Positions 25,561 to 33,209 of a stretch of DNA of 64,000 nucleotides are shown here, in pieces. Both the position numbers and the translations under genes were made by a program. The stretch comes from Coprothermobacter proteolyticus DSM 5265 (lineage in GTDB: Bacteria; Coprothermobacterota; Coprothermobacteria; Coprothermobacterales; Coprothermobacteraceae): assembly GCF_000020945.1 (NCBI RefSeq), contig NC_011295.1, forward strand, positions 248,001-312,000. Direction: 5' to 3'. Position 1 is the stretch's first letter. Every line of letters starts with the position of its first letter. The notes under the pieces are model-generated. The model worked only from the letters and a program-made list of their open reading frames with translations, was not told where the DNA came from and searched no databases.

Positions 25561-26668
25561 GCTGCCAGCCAAATTCCTCCAGTAGTGCTAGTTCTTTGCT
25601 CCAGTCACCTGGTACAAGCACCATGTGGTTGCCAATGCTACGCTTGAATGGGTTCTGCTTTAGCCTCAGCGTGATCTGGGTTCGGCACATGTTTTCCACA
25701 TGCGGTTTTTCCACAGTTTCTCCTACAAAGTACTTGTATTTTTTGTCTTTACCCATTCTAAACGCTGTGTAAACGCCTTCATGGAATTGTCCATTGATGC
25801 CCACGTTGTAGCCTGTTTCAAAATGAGTGGTCAAGGAGTAGCTATCTACTAAATCAAGCGCTATGGTGCAATGAGCAAAGGTATACTCGGGATGGTTTTT
25901 GCGTGCCAAGTTTATCATGAAGCCCGGTGTCCCCATTAGCTGATTCGCTATCATCATTGTTACTAGGCTTTCTACATCCCCTTCACAGGCAGCTGGTATT
26001 TTCTTGGTATTGAATAGGGAAAGAGATAAGCAGCCTGTTATCTTGAGTTGAACTGCCATATCAAAACATCGGAGTGCAAAAGCGGTCAGCTGGTATTTAT
26101 CGATAATCTTCTGCAAGGCAGTGTAAACCTTTGTGCCCTTTAGGACTTCCTCTTTCTCAATACCTGAGGACGATGCCTTATCCCAGATTTCATCAGCTAG
26201 TGATTCCTGTTCTTGAAGCAAACTATTCAACTCTTCCAAAGGTATTTCCATATAAGGTATCTGTAACTGATTGAGGATGGTGTAATCACCACTCTTTATG
26301 AGCCATGAACTGGGCTTACCAATGAGGCCCGCTTTCTGCTGCTTTAAATTTTCAAAAACACTAAGCCACTTAACGTAATTATCTGAAAGTTCACTAACTA
26401 AAGGGACATTAAACCCTTGCTCCAAGGCGTAACTTTGAATCTCTAAACTAGCAGCTAGACCATTGGCAGTACCGAAAGGTATGAGGATGACGCCTGGTTT
26501 TAAGAAGTCTTTTGCAATCTCTTCGCTTCCTCCACTAAGTACAATCAACGCTTCAGGGTCTTGCGATTCTTCCAAAGCGATCCCGTGAGCGTTAAAGAAC
26601 TCCGTAGCTTCCTTTTTCATCGATTCCGCTAAGTTCATGATGGGACTTGCAACGAATTTGACTTTCAC
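25553..26668 (-). CDS. L-fucose isomerase-like protein
   Basis: About 371 residues starting at GTG 26668 behind GCGAGGTGA; longer starts lack a site. N-terminal alternating strands (VKFVASPIMN, ALIVLSGGSEE, VILIPFGTANG) and a C-terminal domain with IPAACEGDVESLVTMMI and FAHCTIALDL resemble the fucose/arabinose isomerase fold. The Glu in ACEGDV and His in AHCT sit where metal-binding residues are expected. No sugar kinase or aldolase is nearby, so the substrate is unknown and the role may not be fucose metabolism. It follows the small exporter gene with 4 bp between. Confidence 0.62.
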   Translation of the reverse strand: MKVKFVASPIMNLAESMKKEATEFFNAHGIALEESQDPEALIVLSGGSEEIAKDFLKPGVILIPFGTANGLAASLEIQSYALEQGFNVPLVSELSDNYVKWLSVFENLKQQKAGLIGKPSSWLIKSGDYTILNQLQIPYMEIPLEELNSLLQEQESLADEIWDKASSSGIEKEEVLKGTKVYTALQKIIDKYQLTAFALRCFDMAVQLKITGCLSLSLFNTKKIPAACEGDVESLVTMMIANQLMGTPGFMINLARKNHPEYTFAHCTIALDLVDSYSLTTHFETGYNVGINGQFHEGVYTAFRMGKDKKYKYFVGETVEKPHVENMCRTQITLRLKQNPFKRSIGNHMVLVPGDWSKELALLEEFGWQLI

Positions 26669-26672
26669 GTTT

Positions 26673-27131
26673 TCACCTCGCAATTTGCATAGCAGACCAT
26701 GTTATGAGCGTAACCACTGTGCAAGCTATTAGCACGCCAGCAGCCAGTGAAGCCCATGCCAGAGGTCTTTTTACTTCTAGTGCTTCTGCAACTACTGCCC
26801 CTGTGAATGCACCTGTACCAGGCAATGGAATTCCCACAAAGATGGCTAAGGATACAGCTATACCCGTTTCGTATTGTTTGAATCGCTTTAAGGCGTTTCT
26901 CACATAGTTCTCATAGTAATTCCTCAGTTTTGGGTACCTTAGTAGCCAGGACTTGAGTAGCTTTACTCCTTCGTAAACTACTATGCCCATTAATGTGTTA
27001 CTGAAGAACGCTACTATGAAAACTCCAACTACGGGCAGCCCTGCTAATAATCCGTATGGAATGCTGCCTCGGCATTCCACAATGGGGCTCATAGAAATAA
27101 GTGTTAAGTAGATCCATTTATTCAGGTTCAC
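26673..27131 (-). CDS. Small multidrug export family membrane protein (PF06695/COG2426-like)
   Basis: A 152-residue integral membrane protein with about four hydrophobic segments. Diagnostic segments are SMSPIVECRGSIPYG near residue 14 and VGIPLPGTGAFTGA near residue 102, matching the COG2426 family. The family name implies drug export, but direct evidence is weak. It starts at GTG 27131 without a ribosome-binding site; TATAAT ends 7 nt upstream on this strand, so translation is probably from a leaderless mRNA. It is divergent from an exported protein gene only 23 bp away. Confidence 0.8.
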   Translation of the reverse strand: MNLNKWIYLTLISMSPIVECRGSIPYGLLAGLPVVGVFIVAFFSNTLMGIVVYEGVKLLKSWLLRYPKLRNYYENYVRNALKRFKQYETGIAVSLAIFVGIPLPGTGAFTGAVVAEALEVKRPLAWASLAAGVLIACTVVTLITWSAMQIAR

Positions 27132-27154
27132 AGTGGCTATTATACAATACTGTT
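27132..27154. promoter_or_regulatory. 23-bp bidirectional promoter driving two leaderless genes
   Basis: The central ATTATACAAT gives TATAAT on the minus strand (27144-27139), 7 nt before GTG 27131, and TACAAT on the plus strand (27143-27148), 6 nt before ATG 27155. Neither side has a Shine-Dalgarno sequence. The two -10 elements overlap, so polymerase can serve only one direction at a time. The minus side has a CTGACT -35 at 16-bp spacing. Confidence 0.55.
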
Positions 27155-27622
27155 ATGGTCAGTCAGGTTAAGGCTTTTATTTTAGCTGTTGTTTTTGCTT
27201 TGGGGTCTTTTTTTGGTTATGCAACTTTGGGACCTTTTACTGATTTGGAACGTCAGAAGGCATTTGACTCATATCAAACGTTAGTTGAAGACACTGTAAG
27301 GGAGCAGCTAGAGCGCATCTCGTCTTTCACTGGGGAGCACACTGTGGGTCATGACTCACTGGTTTTCAAGGGCGTTGGCTATGCGGATACGGATTTTGAG
27401 AGTTACAACATGGTGCTGGAGATGAAAGGGTATGTTGTGGCCAAGTATGAGATTCGTCTAGTTGACGGTAACCTTATGTGCACTTCAACGCTAAGTTCTT
27501 ATGCTGCATTCTTCAAGGCTCACGATGAAATCAAAATGTCTAGTTTTTCCCTTGCTCCCGCTGGCGAAAACAGCAGTAGTTGTTCACTTTCAACTTTTAA
27601 TGCGGCTAGACAGAATCATTGA
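27155..27622 (+). CDS. Exported or membrane-anchored protein of unknown function
   Basis: A 155-residue protein with an N-terminal hydrophobic stretch (VKAFILAVVFALGSFFGYA, about residues 5-23) that can act as signal peptide or anchor. The rest is soluble, with a helix rich in charged residues followed by beta-type sequence. No lipobox and no family that I recognise. It begins at ATG 27155 right after a -10 box with no ribosome-binding site. The 3' end overlaps the convergent ABC ATPase gene by 33 bp. Confidence 0.62.
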   Translation: MVSQVKAFILAVVFALGSFFGYATLGPFTDLERQKAFDSYQTLVEDTVREQLERISSFTGEHTVGHDSLVFKGVGYADTDFESYNMVLEMKGYVVAKYEIRLVDGNLMCTSTLSSYAAFFKAHDEIKMSSFSLAPAGENSSSCSLSTFNAARQNH

Positions 27623-28366
27623 GTAAACTTTGTCTAGGATTTCTTCAAAAGCCTTGTCACGAGAATCACGGGGTCTTGGTAGGTCTACACTTATTTCTCC
27701 AATGATGTGACCAGGTCTGGCGCTTAGCACTAAAATGCGGTCTGCCAAAAAAACAGCTTCTTCCATGTTATGAGTAACCATGAGTACGGACTTAAGGGGC
27801 AGACGTTTCTCTAGCCACAAATTCACTACTTGTTCTCTGAGGTCCGCTGCGGTTAGTACGTCCAAAGCAGAAAATGGTTCATCCATGAGTAGAATTTCAG
27901 GCTCCACTGCCAAAGCTCTAGCTATTCCTACTCGCTGTTTCATGCCACCAGAAAGTTCTCTTGGGTAGGCATCTTCAAAGGAATCCAATCCTACCATGTC
28001 GATGTATCTTAGGGCTGTTCTTATCCTCTGGCGTGGGGCTATACCTCGAGCTTCCAAAACGAGCTCTATATTCTCTTGTACAGTTAGCCAAGGTATGAGT
28101 GCGAAGCTTTGGAAAACCATGCTCACGTTTGGGTTCGGTTGAGGGTTAGGCTCTCCCTTGTAGAGAACCTCGCCAGTGTATTCATTCAGGATACCACTTA
28201 TGATTCGCAGTATGGTGGATTTTCCAGAGCCAGAGGGTCCAACCAAACAAAGGAATTCGCCTTCGTCTAAGGTAAAACTAATATCTTCCAATACAGAAAG
28301 CTCTTTTCCCTTCTCTTTAAATGTCAGGTTTAAATTTCTAACATCCAATAACGTCACCGCACTCAT
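27590..28366 (-). CDS. ABC transporter ATPase, nitrate/sulfonate/taurine (NrtD/SsuB) type
   Basis: A 258-residue ATPase. Walker A GPSGSGKST, Q-loop in MVFQSFALIPW, signature LSGGMKQRVGIARAL, Walker B ILLMDEPFSALD and the switch His in VTHNMEEA are all present. FSALD and the lengths match importers of the NrtD/SsuB/TauB group. I start it at ATG 28366, sharing its A with the upstream TGA and preceded by GGAG. It pairs with the duplicated permease directly upstream. No substrate-binding protein gene accompanies it. Confidence 0.9.
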   Translation of the reverse strand: MSAVTLLDVRNLNLTFKEKGKELSVLEDISFTLDEGEFLCLVGPSGSGKSTILRIISGILNEYTGEVLYKGEPNPQPNPNVSMVFQSFALIPWLTVQENIELVLEARGIAPRQRIRTALRYIDMVGLDSFEDAYPRELSGGMKQRVGIARALAVEPEILLMDEPFSALDVLTAADLREQVVNLWLEKRLPLKSVLMVTHNMEEAVFLADRILVLSARPGHIIGEISVDLPRPRDSRDKAFEEILDKVYSMILSSRIKS

Positions 28367-29865
28367 CACTCCGTTATATTGTACTTTTCCGCTGCTTTGC
28401 TGTACCAAGGTCTCCAAAAGAGCATGTTAACCAAAACAATCAGCGCTGTCATGCTTAGCACGATAAGGAGCAGTGCCTTTGTATCAGCAGTTGACTGTAC
28501 TAGCAGTGCCCCAATACCTGGTATGGAATACACCTTGTCACCAAACTGCACATGCTCAGCCACAATGGAAGCGTTCCATGCTCCTCCCCATGCTGTTAGA
28601 GCTCCAGTTATTAAAGGTGGCAGGATAGCTGGAATGAGTATGTTCTTGTAGTAAAGCCAACCTTTTATATTGAATACTTGTGCCATTTCTGTTAACACAC
28701 CTGGTAAAAGCATGGCTCCCTTGCTCATGTTAAACAATGCATACCAAAATGAGCCTGTAAGTAAAAGTAATATGGACAAAGGCTCCATGTAAGCACGCCC
28801 TCCTAAAGCCACAATTGGAGGATAAAAAACAACTGCCGGTATGCTCCCTAGTATAGAGGCCAATGAGTAAATGTTTTGGGCGGCCGCCACGTTTTTAACG
28901 CTTCTTATTACAAAAGGTAAAGCCAAGAGGACAGCAATTACTACTGCAGCTACTACGCGCATTGTGGTAACTGTGAGAGCAGCAGGGATTTGTGAAAGAA
29001 TGTTACTAGGATAGGGAGGCGAGAACAACCAGAAGATAAGATACCCCAGACCTCCTACTAAGGCAGCACCTATTACATAAAAAACGTACTTAGCTACGGC
29101 ACTCAGTTTCTTAGTGCCTAGGCTAACCAGTTTTACCAAAACGGTATCGACCTTTAAAGCTTTTCCAAAGTCGAAGAGCACGTCTGCCACAGTAGGCCAT
29201 TCAGGTGCTGTTCCAACAGCATTGTACTGGAACAGCTCGGACCATTTAACTAATGGTCTAAAAATGAGTACTTGAAGCAAAGCGTTTATCAGAACGATGG
29301 TTCCAATGCACATGACTACGCCCAAAATGTTGCCTTGCGCCAGGTAATTCATCATGCTAGACCCCAAACCAGGCAATTTTACTTCTTGGCTACCCAAGGT
29401 TATAATTTCACTTGCCATCAAGAAATACCAGCCATTGGCCATACTAACACCGCTGTTAAACACGATGGTTGGCACCATGGCTGGCAAATAAATACGTTGG
29501 ATTGTAAACGTTTTGCTAAAATTGAAAGCCTTACCTACTTCCACTAATTCCCTTGGTAATGTTTTGACTGTCTCGTATACACCGAAGGCGATGTTCCACG
29601 CTTGAGAGGTAAAAATAAGAAATATGGCTGCCAGTTCTAAGCCTATACGCTGGCCTCTAAAAACAGCGACGAAGAACGCTATAGCAACAGGGAAGAAGCC
29701 TAGTATGGGGACAGACTGAAGTATGTCCAAAATGGCTATCATGATTTTTTCTCTTCTGGGACCCGAGCTGGCAGATACTCCGTAAAAGATCCCAAAAGCC
29801 AAAGAAAGAAAATATGCGACAAAAATACGATATGTAGACCACAAAGCAGCTGATATCAGTTGCAC
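28366..29865 (-). CDS. Duplicated ABC permease (two BPD_transp_1 modules, COG4986-like)
   Basis: A 499-residue membrane protein made of two importer permease domains in tandem (about residues 10-225 and 290-490) joined by a linker. Each has an EAA-type loop: PRELVEVGKAFNFSKTF in the first and LTEMAQVFNIKGW in the second. Fused permeases of this kind form the COG4986 'anion-type' group. GTG 29865 lies 11 nt after AGGAGG and an in-frame stop is just upstream, so the first helix may be shorter than in relatives. The partner ATPase overlaps at the 3' end; a AAA-associated-domain gene precedes it. Confidence 0.85.
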   Translation of the reverse strand: MQLISAALWSTYRIFVAYFLSLAFGIFYGVSASSGPRREKIMIAILDILQSVPILGFFPVAIAFFVAVFRGQRIGLELAAIFLIFTSQAWNIAFGVYETVKTLPRELVEVGKAFNFSKTFTIQRIYLPAMVPTIVFNSGVSMANGWYFLMASEIITLGSQEVKLPGLGSSMMNYLAQGNILGVVMCIGTIVLINALLQVLIFRPLVKWSELFQYNAVGTAPEWPTVADVLFDFGKALKVDTVLVKLVSLGTKKLSAVAKYVFYVIGAALVGGLGYLIFWLFSPPYPSNILSQIPAALTVTTMRVVAAVVIAVLLALPFVIRSVKNVAAAQNIYSLASILGSIPAVVFYPPIVALGGRAYMEPLSILLLLTGSFWYALFNMSKGAMLLPGVLTEMAQVFNIKGWLYYKNILIPAILPPLITGALTAWGGAWNASIVAEHVQFGDKVYSIPGIGALLVQSTADTKALLLIVLSMTALIVLVNMLFWRPWYSKAAEKYNITE

Positions 29866-29917
29866 ACTTCTCTATACCTCCTAGTAAAAACGTTGTTCTA
29901 GGTATTATCTATCTAAT

Positions 29918-30448
29918 TCACTCTTCTGCTTGGTCGTTTTGCTCAGGATTGTTTTCTTCGTCTTCCTCGGTTTCCAGGTGGATGGTTTGTTCGTCAGAAT
30001 CCACCCAGATAAGCTCAGCAAATCTCGCCCAGTCCAAGAGATTTCTAACGAAGTACTTAACTTCTCTTTCGCTGTATTCACCGTCAATAATTCTCTCTAA
30101 GTATTCCATGTCGACACTGTGTTCCTCAGATTCTGCCAGTGCCGTGAGCAATTCCACCATATAAGGCAGTTTACTTAGTACCTCGGAAATATAGGTTTTA
30201 CGCTGTTCCATGTTCTGGTCAGTGAATTGTTTTCCTACTTCTGTGAACACCACGTCTCCGTTATCCACTTCCACCAGATTGAACAGTTGGGCAGTCTCAA
30301 TGGTGGATATAAGCTCGTCAATATCATGTCCCAATGTCCTTCCCAACTTGTACAAGTCCACATGGCCGCCTTCATCATCCAGGATCTCCAAGAGTCCTAA
30401 TACTTCGCTAACACGAGCTTTTGGCAATGGAACGTCCATTTTATGCAT
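29918..30448 (-). CDS. Stand-alone AAA-associated domain protein (AAA_assoc_C) of the ABC system
   Basis: A 176-residue soluble protein. Winged-helix-like segments VSEVLGLLEILDDEGGHVDLYKL and the later VEVDNGDVVFTEVGKQF, then a helical part ending DWARFAELIWVDSDE, match the domain usually fused to the C-terminus of COG4986-associated ATPases in archaea and some bacteria. Here it is a separate gene 52 bp upstream of the permease, same strand. The last 20 residues are strongly acidic. I infer a regulatory or coupling subunit. Confidence 0.68.
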   Translation of the reverse strand: MHKMDVPLPKARVSEVLGLLEILDDEGGHVDLYKLGRTLGHDIDELISTIETAQLFNLVEVDNGDVVFTEVGKQFTDQNMEQRKTYISEVLSKLPYMVELLTALAESEEHSVDMEYLERIIDGEYSEREVKYFVRNLLDWARFAELIWVDSDEQTIHLETEEDEENNPEQNDQAEE

Positions 30449-30532
30449 CAGTCCTCCCTAATTGGGTATATCTACGAACATCTTTACATTTTTTGATTTT
30501 ACCATGTTAGATAAAGGTTTAGTTCGTGTTGG

Positions 30533-30625
30533 GTTAAAATAACAAATAGGAGGATAGGGAGGGCGCGGGGCCCGCCTGGGCTCCGCGTTTTACAGTACAT
30601 CCCTTGTTTTGGAGTATTTATAATT
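30533..30625 (+). promoter_or_regulatory. Promoter and leader of the PilZ gene
   Basis: GTTAAAATAACA at 30533-30544 contains a -10-like TAAAAT and is shared exactly with the region before the Asp23 gene. The leader that would follow has two GGAGG-like stretches (30548-30562) not followed by a start codon, then a strong hairpin. The gene's own GGAG is at 30611. Possible attenuation; see the terminator entry. Confidence 0.4.
30564..30591 (+). terminator. GC-rich hairpin with T tract in the PilZ leader (possible attenuator)
   Basis: CGCGGGGCCC (30564-30573) pairs completely with GGGCTCCGCG (30578-30587), counting one G-U pair, around a GCCT tetraloop, and TTTT follows. It has the form of an intrinsic terminator, yet it lies 35 bp before a gene and far from any upstream plus-strand gene, so it most likely acts on this gene's own leader. 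Confidence 0.6.
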
Positions 30626-31327
30626 ATGGCAAAACGAAAAGAACCAAAAGTGGGCGATAGAGGAATTCTCAGGGTTAGGGAACCGGGGGAAACTGGTGTT
30701 GAGTACTATTCTACCCGGATTGAGGACGTGAGGGACGGTTTGATCGCCTGTTCTCAGCCCATGCGCGGTCAGGTTTATGTGAAGATCCTATCTAGTCCAG
30801 TGGAGCTTACGTATCTAAAGGGCGATAGTGTCTTTAGTTTGATGTGTGAAGTCATTGAACAGGGCAAAGGCGATCCTCCCTTAATTGTGCTCAAACCAAT
30901 TAGTGGTATTTATAGGTCCGATAGGAGAGAGTACGTGAGAGTTCCTTGGATGCTTGATGCTGAGTTGTTATTTGTAAAAACGTTTCCTGCTGATGTAAAA
31001 AAGTTCTGGGAAGATCATTCCCATGAGTCAGTTCGAGCTGTCATATTGGATCTAAGTGCCGGCGGGTGCCGGCTTTCGCTAGCAGAAGCTTGCATGGTGG
31101 GAGAGAAAGTACTGATTCGTTTCACAGTCCCGGAACCAAACCCTGACACTTTTCTGTTACCTGCTCTTATAAAACGTGTTGAACCTGGTAGTGAGCCTGG
31201 AGTAACCAATGTAGGTTTGCAGTTTGTTGATGTAAAGGACGTTATTCGAGATAAGCTGTGTAGGTCAGTGTTCTGTAGGCAGAGAGAACTAATAAAGAAA
31301 GGCTTTTACGAACTTGAGGAAGAATGA
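30626..31327 (+). CDS. PilZ-domain c-di-GMP receptor (YcgR-like)
   Basis: A 233-residue protein with an N-terminal YcgR-type beta domain and a C-terminal PilZ domain. The c-di-GMP-binding residues are present: RREYVR (residues 100-105) and DLSAGG (142-147). In relatives, the ligand-bound protein slows the flagellar motor. Its place at the edge of the motility genes fits that role. ATG 30626 is preceded by GGAG at 11 nt spacing. The 3' end overlaps the convergent methyltransferase-like gene by 22 bp. Confidence 0.88.
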   Translation: MAKRKEPKVGDRGILRVREPGETGVEYYSTRIEDVRDGLIACSQPMRGQVYVKILSSPVELTYLKGDSVFSLMCEVIEQGKGDPPLIVLKPISGIYRSDRREYVRVPWMLDAELLFVKTFPADVKKFWEDHSHESVRAVILDLSAGGCRLSLAEACMVGEKVLIRFTVPEPNPDTFLLPALIKRVEPGSEPGVTNVGLQFVDVKDVIRDKLCRSVFCRQRELIKKGFYELEEE

Positions 31328-31653
31328 CTCTCTTTCCATGCCAGGTACAATGCACCTATTGTCCACACCAGTGCTACTATCCACAGAACAACAGATTCCA
31401 TGGCCACAGAAACGCCCATCAGAAAAAGTGATGTGCCCAAGTACATGGGGTGTCTCACATAGTCGTAGATACCCTTGCCTTCCTTAGTAAAAACGTAGTG
31501 TTCCTCGGCTTTTCCTATTAAATAAGCACCGAAGGCTGTAAAAGCCATACCAAGCGTTACCAGGCTGGGATGCAAACTCTCCTTACCAGAAACTGCAAAA
31601 CCGAAAACAAGAGAGATCACTAACCACACAGGACTTATTTTTCTAGGCAGCAT
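31306..31653 (-). CDS. Isoprenylcysteine/phospholipid methyltransferase-like membrane protein
   Basis: About 115 residues with three to four hydrophobic segments. The diagnostic segment GIYDYVRHPMYLGT is the SAM-binding RHP(M/I)Y motif of the ICMT/PEMT family. I choose ATG 31653, 8 nt after GAGGTGG. It probably methylates a lipid or other membrane substrate with SAM. It is at the short end of the family, and the late second motif (usual RIxxEE) is only WKESHS, so activity is uncertain. Confidence 0.75.
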   Translation of the reverse strand: MLPRKISPVWLVISLVFGFAVSGKESLHPSLVTLGMAFTAFGAYLIGKAEEHYVFTKEGKGIYDYVRHPMYLGTSLFLMGVSVAMESVVLWIVALVWTIGALYLAWKESHSSSSS

Positions 31654-31679
31654 AAATCGTTCCACCTCATATCATCCTA

Positions 31680-31685
31680 TATAAT
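31680..31685 (+). promoter_or_regulatory. -10 element for a predicted leaderless DUF2225 mRNA
   Basis: TATAAT at 31680-31685 lies 7 nt before the ATG at 31693 and no Shine-Dalgarno sequence is present, so transcription should begin at the start codon. Confidence 0.5.
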
Positions 31686-31692
31686 AGATGAC

Positions 31693-32799
31693 ATGGAAGG
31701 CGTTTACACTAAAAAGCTCACGTGCCCTGTGTGCAAGAGCGAAGTGTACGTTGCGCGTTTGAAACATGGTGCTTATACCGTTATTTCCAGGGATTCGGAC
31801 TTGCATCCTTGGGTAAACGGAATTAATCCCATTTATTACGTTGGTGCTGTTTGCGAGAATTGTGGATATGCTGCTTTGGAGTCCCATTTCGAGGAAGTCC
31901 CTCCCGATGAGATTAAGAAACTTCTACCTTTACTAGCCAAGAAACGTTTGGCAGGCATAAAAGGTGTGAGGGAAGAAAGAACATGGGAAGACGCTCTGTA
32001 CGTACTGTCTTCTGTTTTTGAGCAGTACGAGATTAGAAATACTGATCCGTATAACCTAGGCTATGTGGCTCAAAATATCGCCTGGCTGTACAGGGAAATA
32101 AAAGACGAAGAGAACGAGCAGGTTTGGCTTGAAAAAGCTCTTCAGTACTATTTGAAGGCCTATGAATCCAGTGCACAGTTACCGTCAACGCTTGGTGAGG
32201 CAGGTTTGGGTTATCTTATAGCGGATTTGTATGCAAGGTTAGGCAATTACAGGGATGCTTTACAGTGGGCATCACGAGTGGTGCAGATGCCCAAAAACAG
32301 AAAGAAAGTATTGTTCGACCAACTTTCCAGGGAACTATGGCAAGACCTTAGGGAGAAATACAAATCCTCATCTCAAGAGGAGAGAAATTGGCGCACCACT
32401 TTGAGGACAGATGTGCAAAGAACCTTGCAGAGTAAGGGAGTTCTAACTACAACAATGGACTCGCTTATTAGAAATGTGGGGCTATGGGCTAGTGGAGAAA
32501 TTGTTAAGGATTTACAAGATCTTACTAAAGAGGATATCGAGGCTGTGGCTTCTTTCGAGTGGTTTAATAAATTAATAGAGATTAGTTCAGGACATAAAAT
32601 AATAGGAGACATCCAGTTGGCAAAATTATTGTCCAGTGGGCAGGAAGAACCTGCAGTGTATCTGATGCCGGAACGCTGGCCTGAGCCTCCTGCCATGGTT
32701 TTAACGGACCAACCCTTAAGCTCAGGCAAAAAGATTTTGTGGCAAGGGTATGGCTTTCTGAAAGGGAAAGTGAGGAAGTTGTTCATTATGGAGGTGTAG
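31693..32799 (+). CDS. DUF2225 zinc-ribbon / TPR-like protein
   Basis: A 368-residue cytosolic protein. The N-terminus has CPVCKSEV and CENCGYAA, two CxxC pairs forming a zinc ribbon, with HPWVNGINPIYYVGAVCENCGYA typical of DUF2225. A helical region (about residues 85-215) looks TPR-like (ENEQVWLEKALQYYLKAYE). The C-terminal part is unassigned. Function unknown. It starts the chemotaxis/flagellar run: its last codons hold the cheW ribosome-binding site and cheW begins 2 bp after the stop, so it is probably co-transcribed with cheW-cheA. Confidence 0.82.
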   Translation: MEGVYTKKLTCPVCKSEVYVARLKHGAYTVISRDSDLHPWVNGINPIYYVGAVCENCGYAALESHFEEVPPDEIKKLLPLLAKKRLAGIKGVREERTWEDALYVLSSVFEQYEIRNTDPYNLGYVAQNIAWLYREIKDEENEQVWLEKALQYYLKAYESSAQLPSTLGEAGLGYLIADLYARLGNYRDALQWASRVVQMPKNRKKVLFDQLSRELWQDLREKYKSSSQEERNWRTTLRTDVQRTLQSKGVLTTTMDSLIRNVGLWASGEIVKDLQDLTKEDIEAVASFEWFNKLIEISSGHKIIGDIQLAKLLSSGQEEPAVYLMPERWPEPPAMVLTDQPLSSGKKILWQGYGFLKGKVRKLFIMEV

Positions 32800-32801
32800 A
32801 A

Positions 32802-33209
32802 GTGGAGGAATATGTTGTATTTACCCTTGGCGACAGGAAATATGCCATAGCACTCTCGAATGTGGTAGAAATACTACTGCCAGGTTCTGTATACCCGATA
32901 CCGAACAGTGCTGCAAACGTACTTGGCCTTACTAATATAAGAGGCAATATTTTGCCAGTGTTGGATATAAAGCCACTGCTTGGAGAAAGAGAAAATTCAA
33001 GCTCTGAATTGAGGCGGCACGTTTGGATACGATCTGGCAATGAAGATATTGTTATCGTGGTGGACAAAGTCGATGGTATAAAGAGAGTTAGCGAGGAGGA
33101 TGTGGCTCAGCCTCCAGAAGATCTCACTGTAGGGAAGCGCATTAAGAAAGTGATACTGGCAAATAATGATCTCATATTGGTAGTAGATCCTCTGGATTTG
33201 GTGGGGTGA
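32802..33209 (+). CDS. cheW: Chemotaxis coupling protein CheW
   Basis: A 135-residue two-lobed beta protein linking receptors to CheA. GTG 32802 follows GGAGGTG with ideal spacing; longer frames run into the upstream gene. Landmarks are YAIALSNVVEIL, VLGLTNIRGNILPVLDIK (CheW signature NxRGxxxPVxD) and IVVDKVDGIKRV. It overlaps cheA by GTGA. No receptor gene is in the window. Confidence 0.94.
   Translation: MEEYVVFTLGDRKYAIALSNVVEILLPGSVYPIPNSAANVLGLTNIRGNILPVLDIKPLLGERENSSSELRRHVWIRSGNEDIVIVVDKVDGIKRVSEEDVAQPPEDLTVGKRIKKVILANNDLILVVDPLDLVG

Noticed and set aside
30619-30624. TATAAT just before the PilZ gene ATG
   Set aside because: Only 1 nt separates it from the start codon, too near to give a transcript containing the ATG; a normal GGAG site exists.
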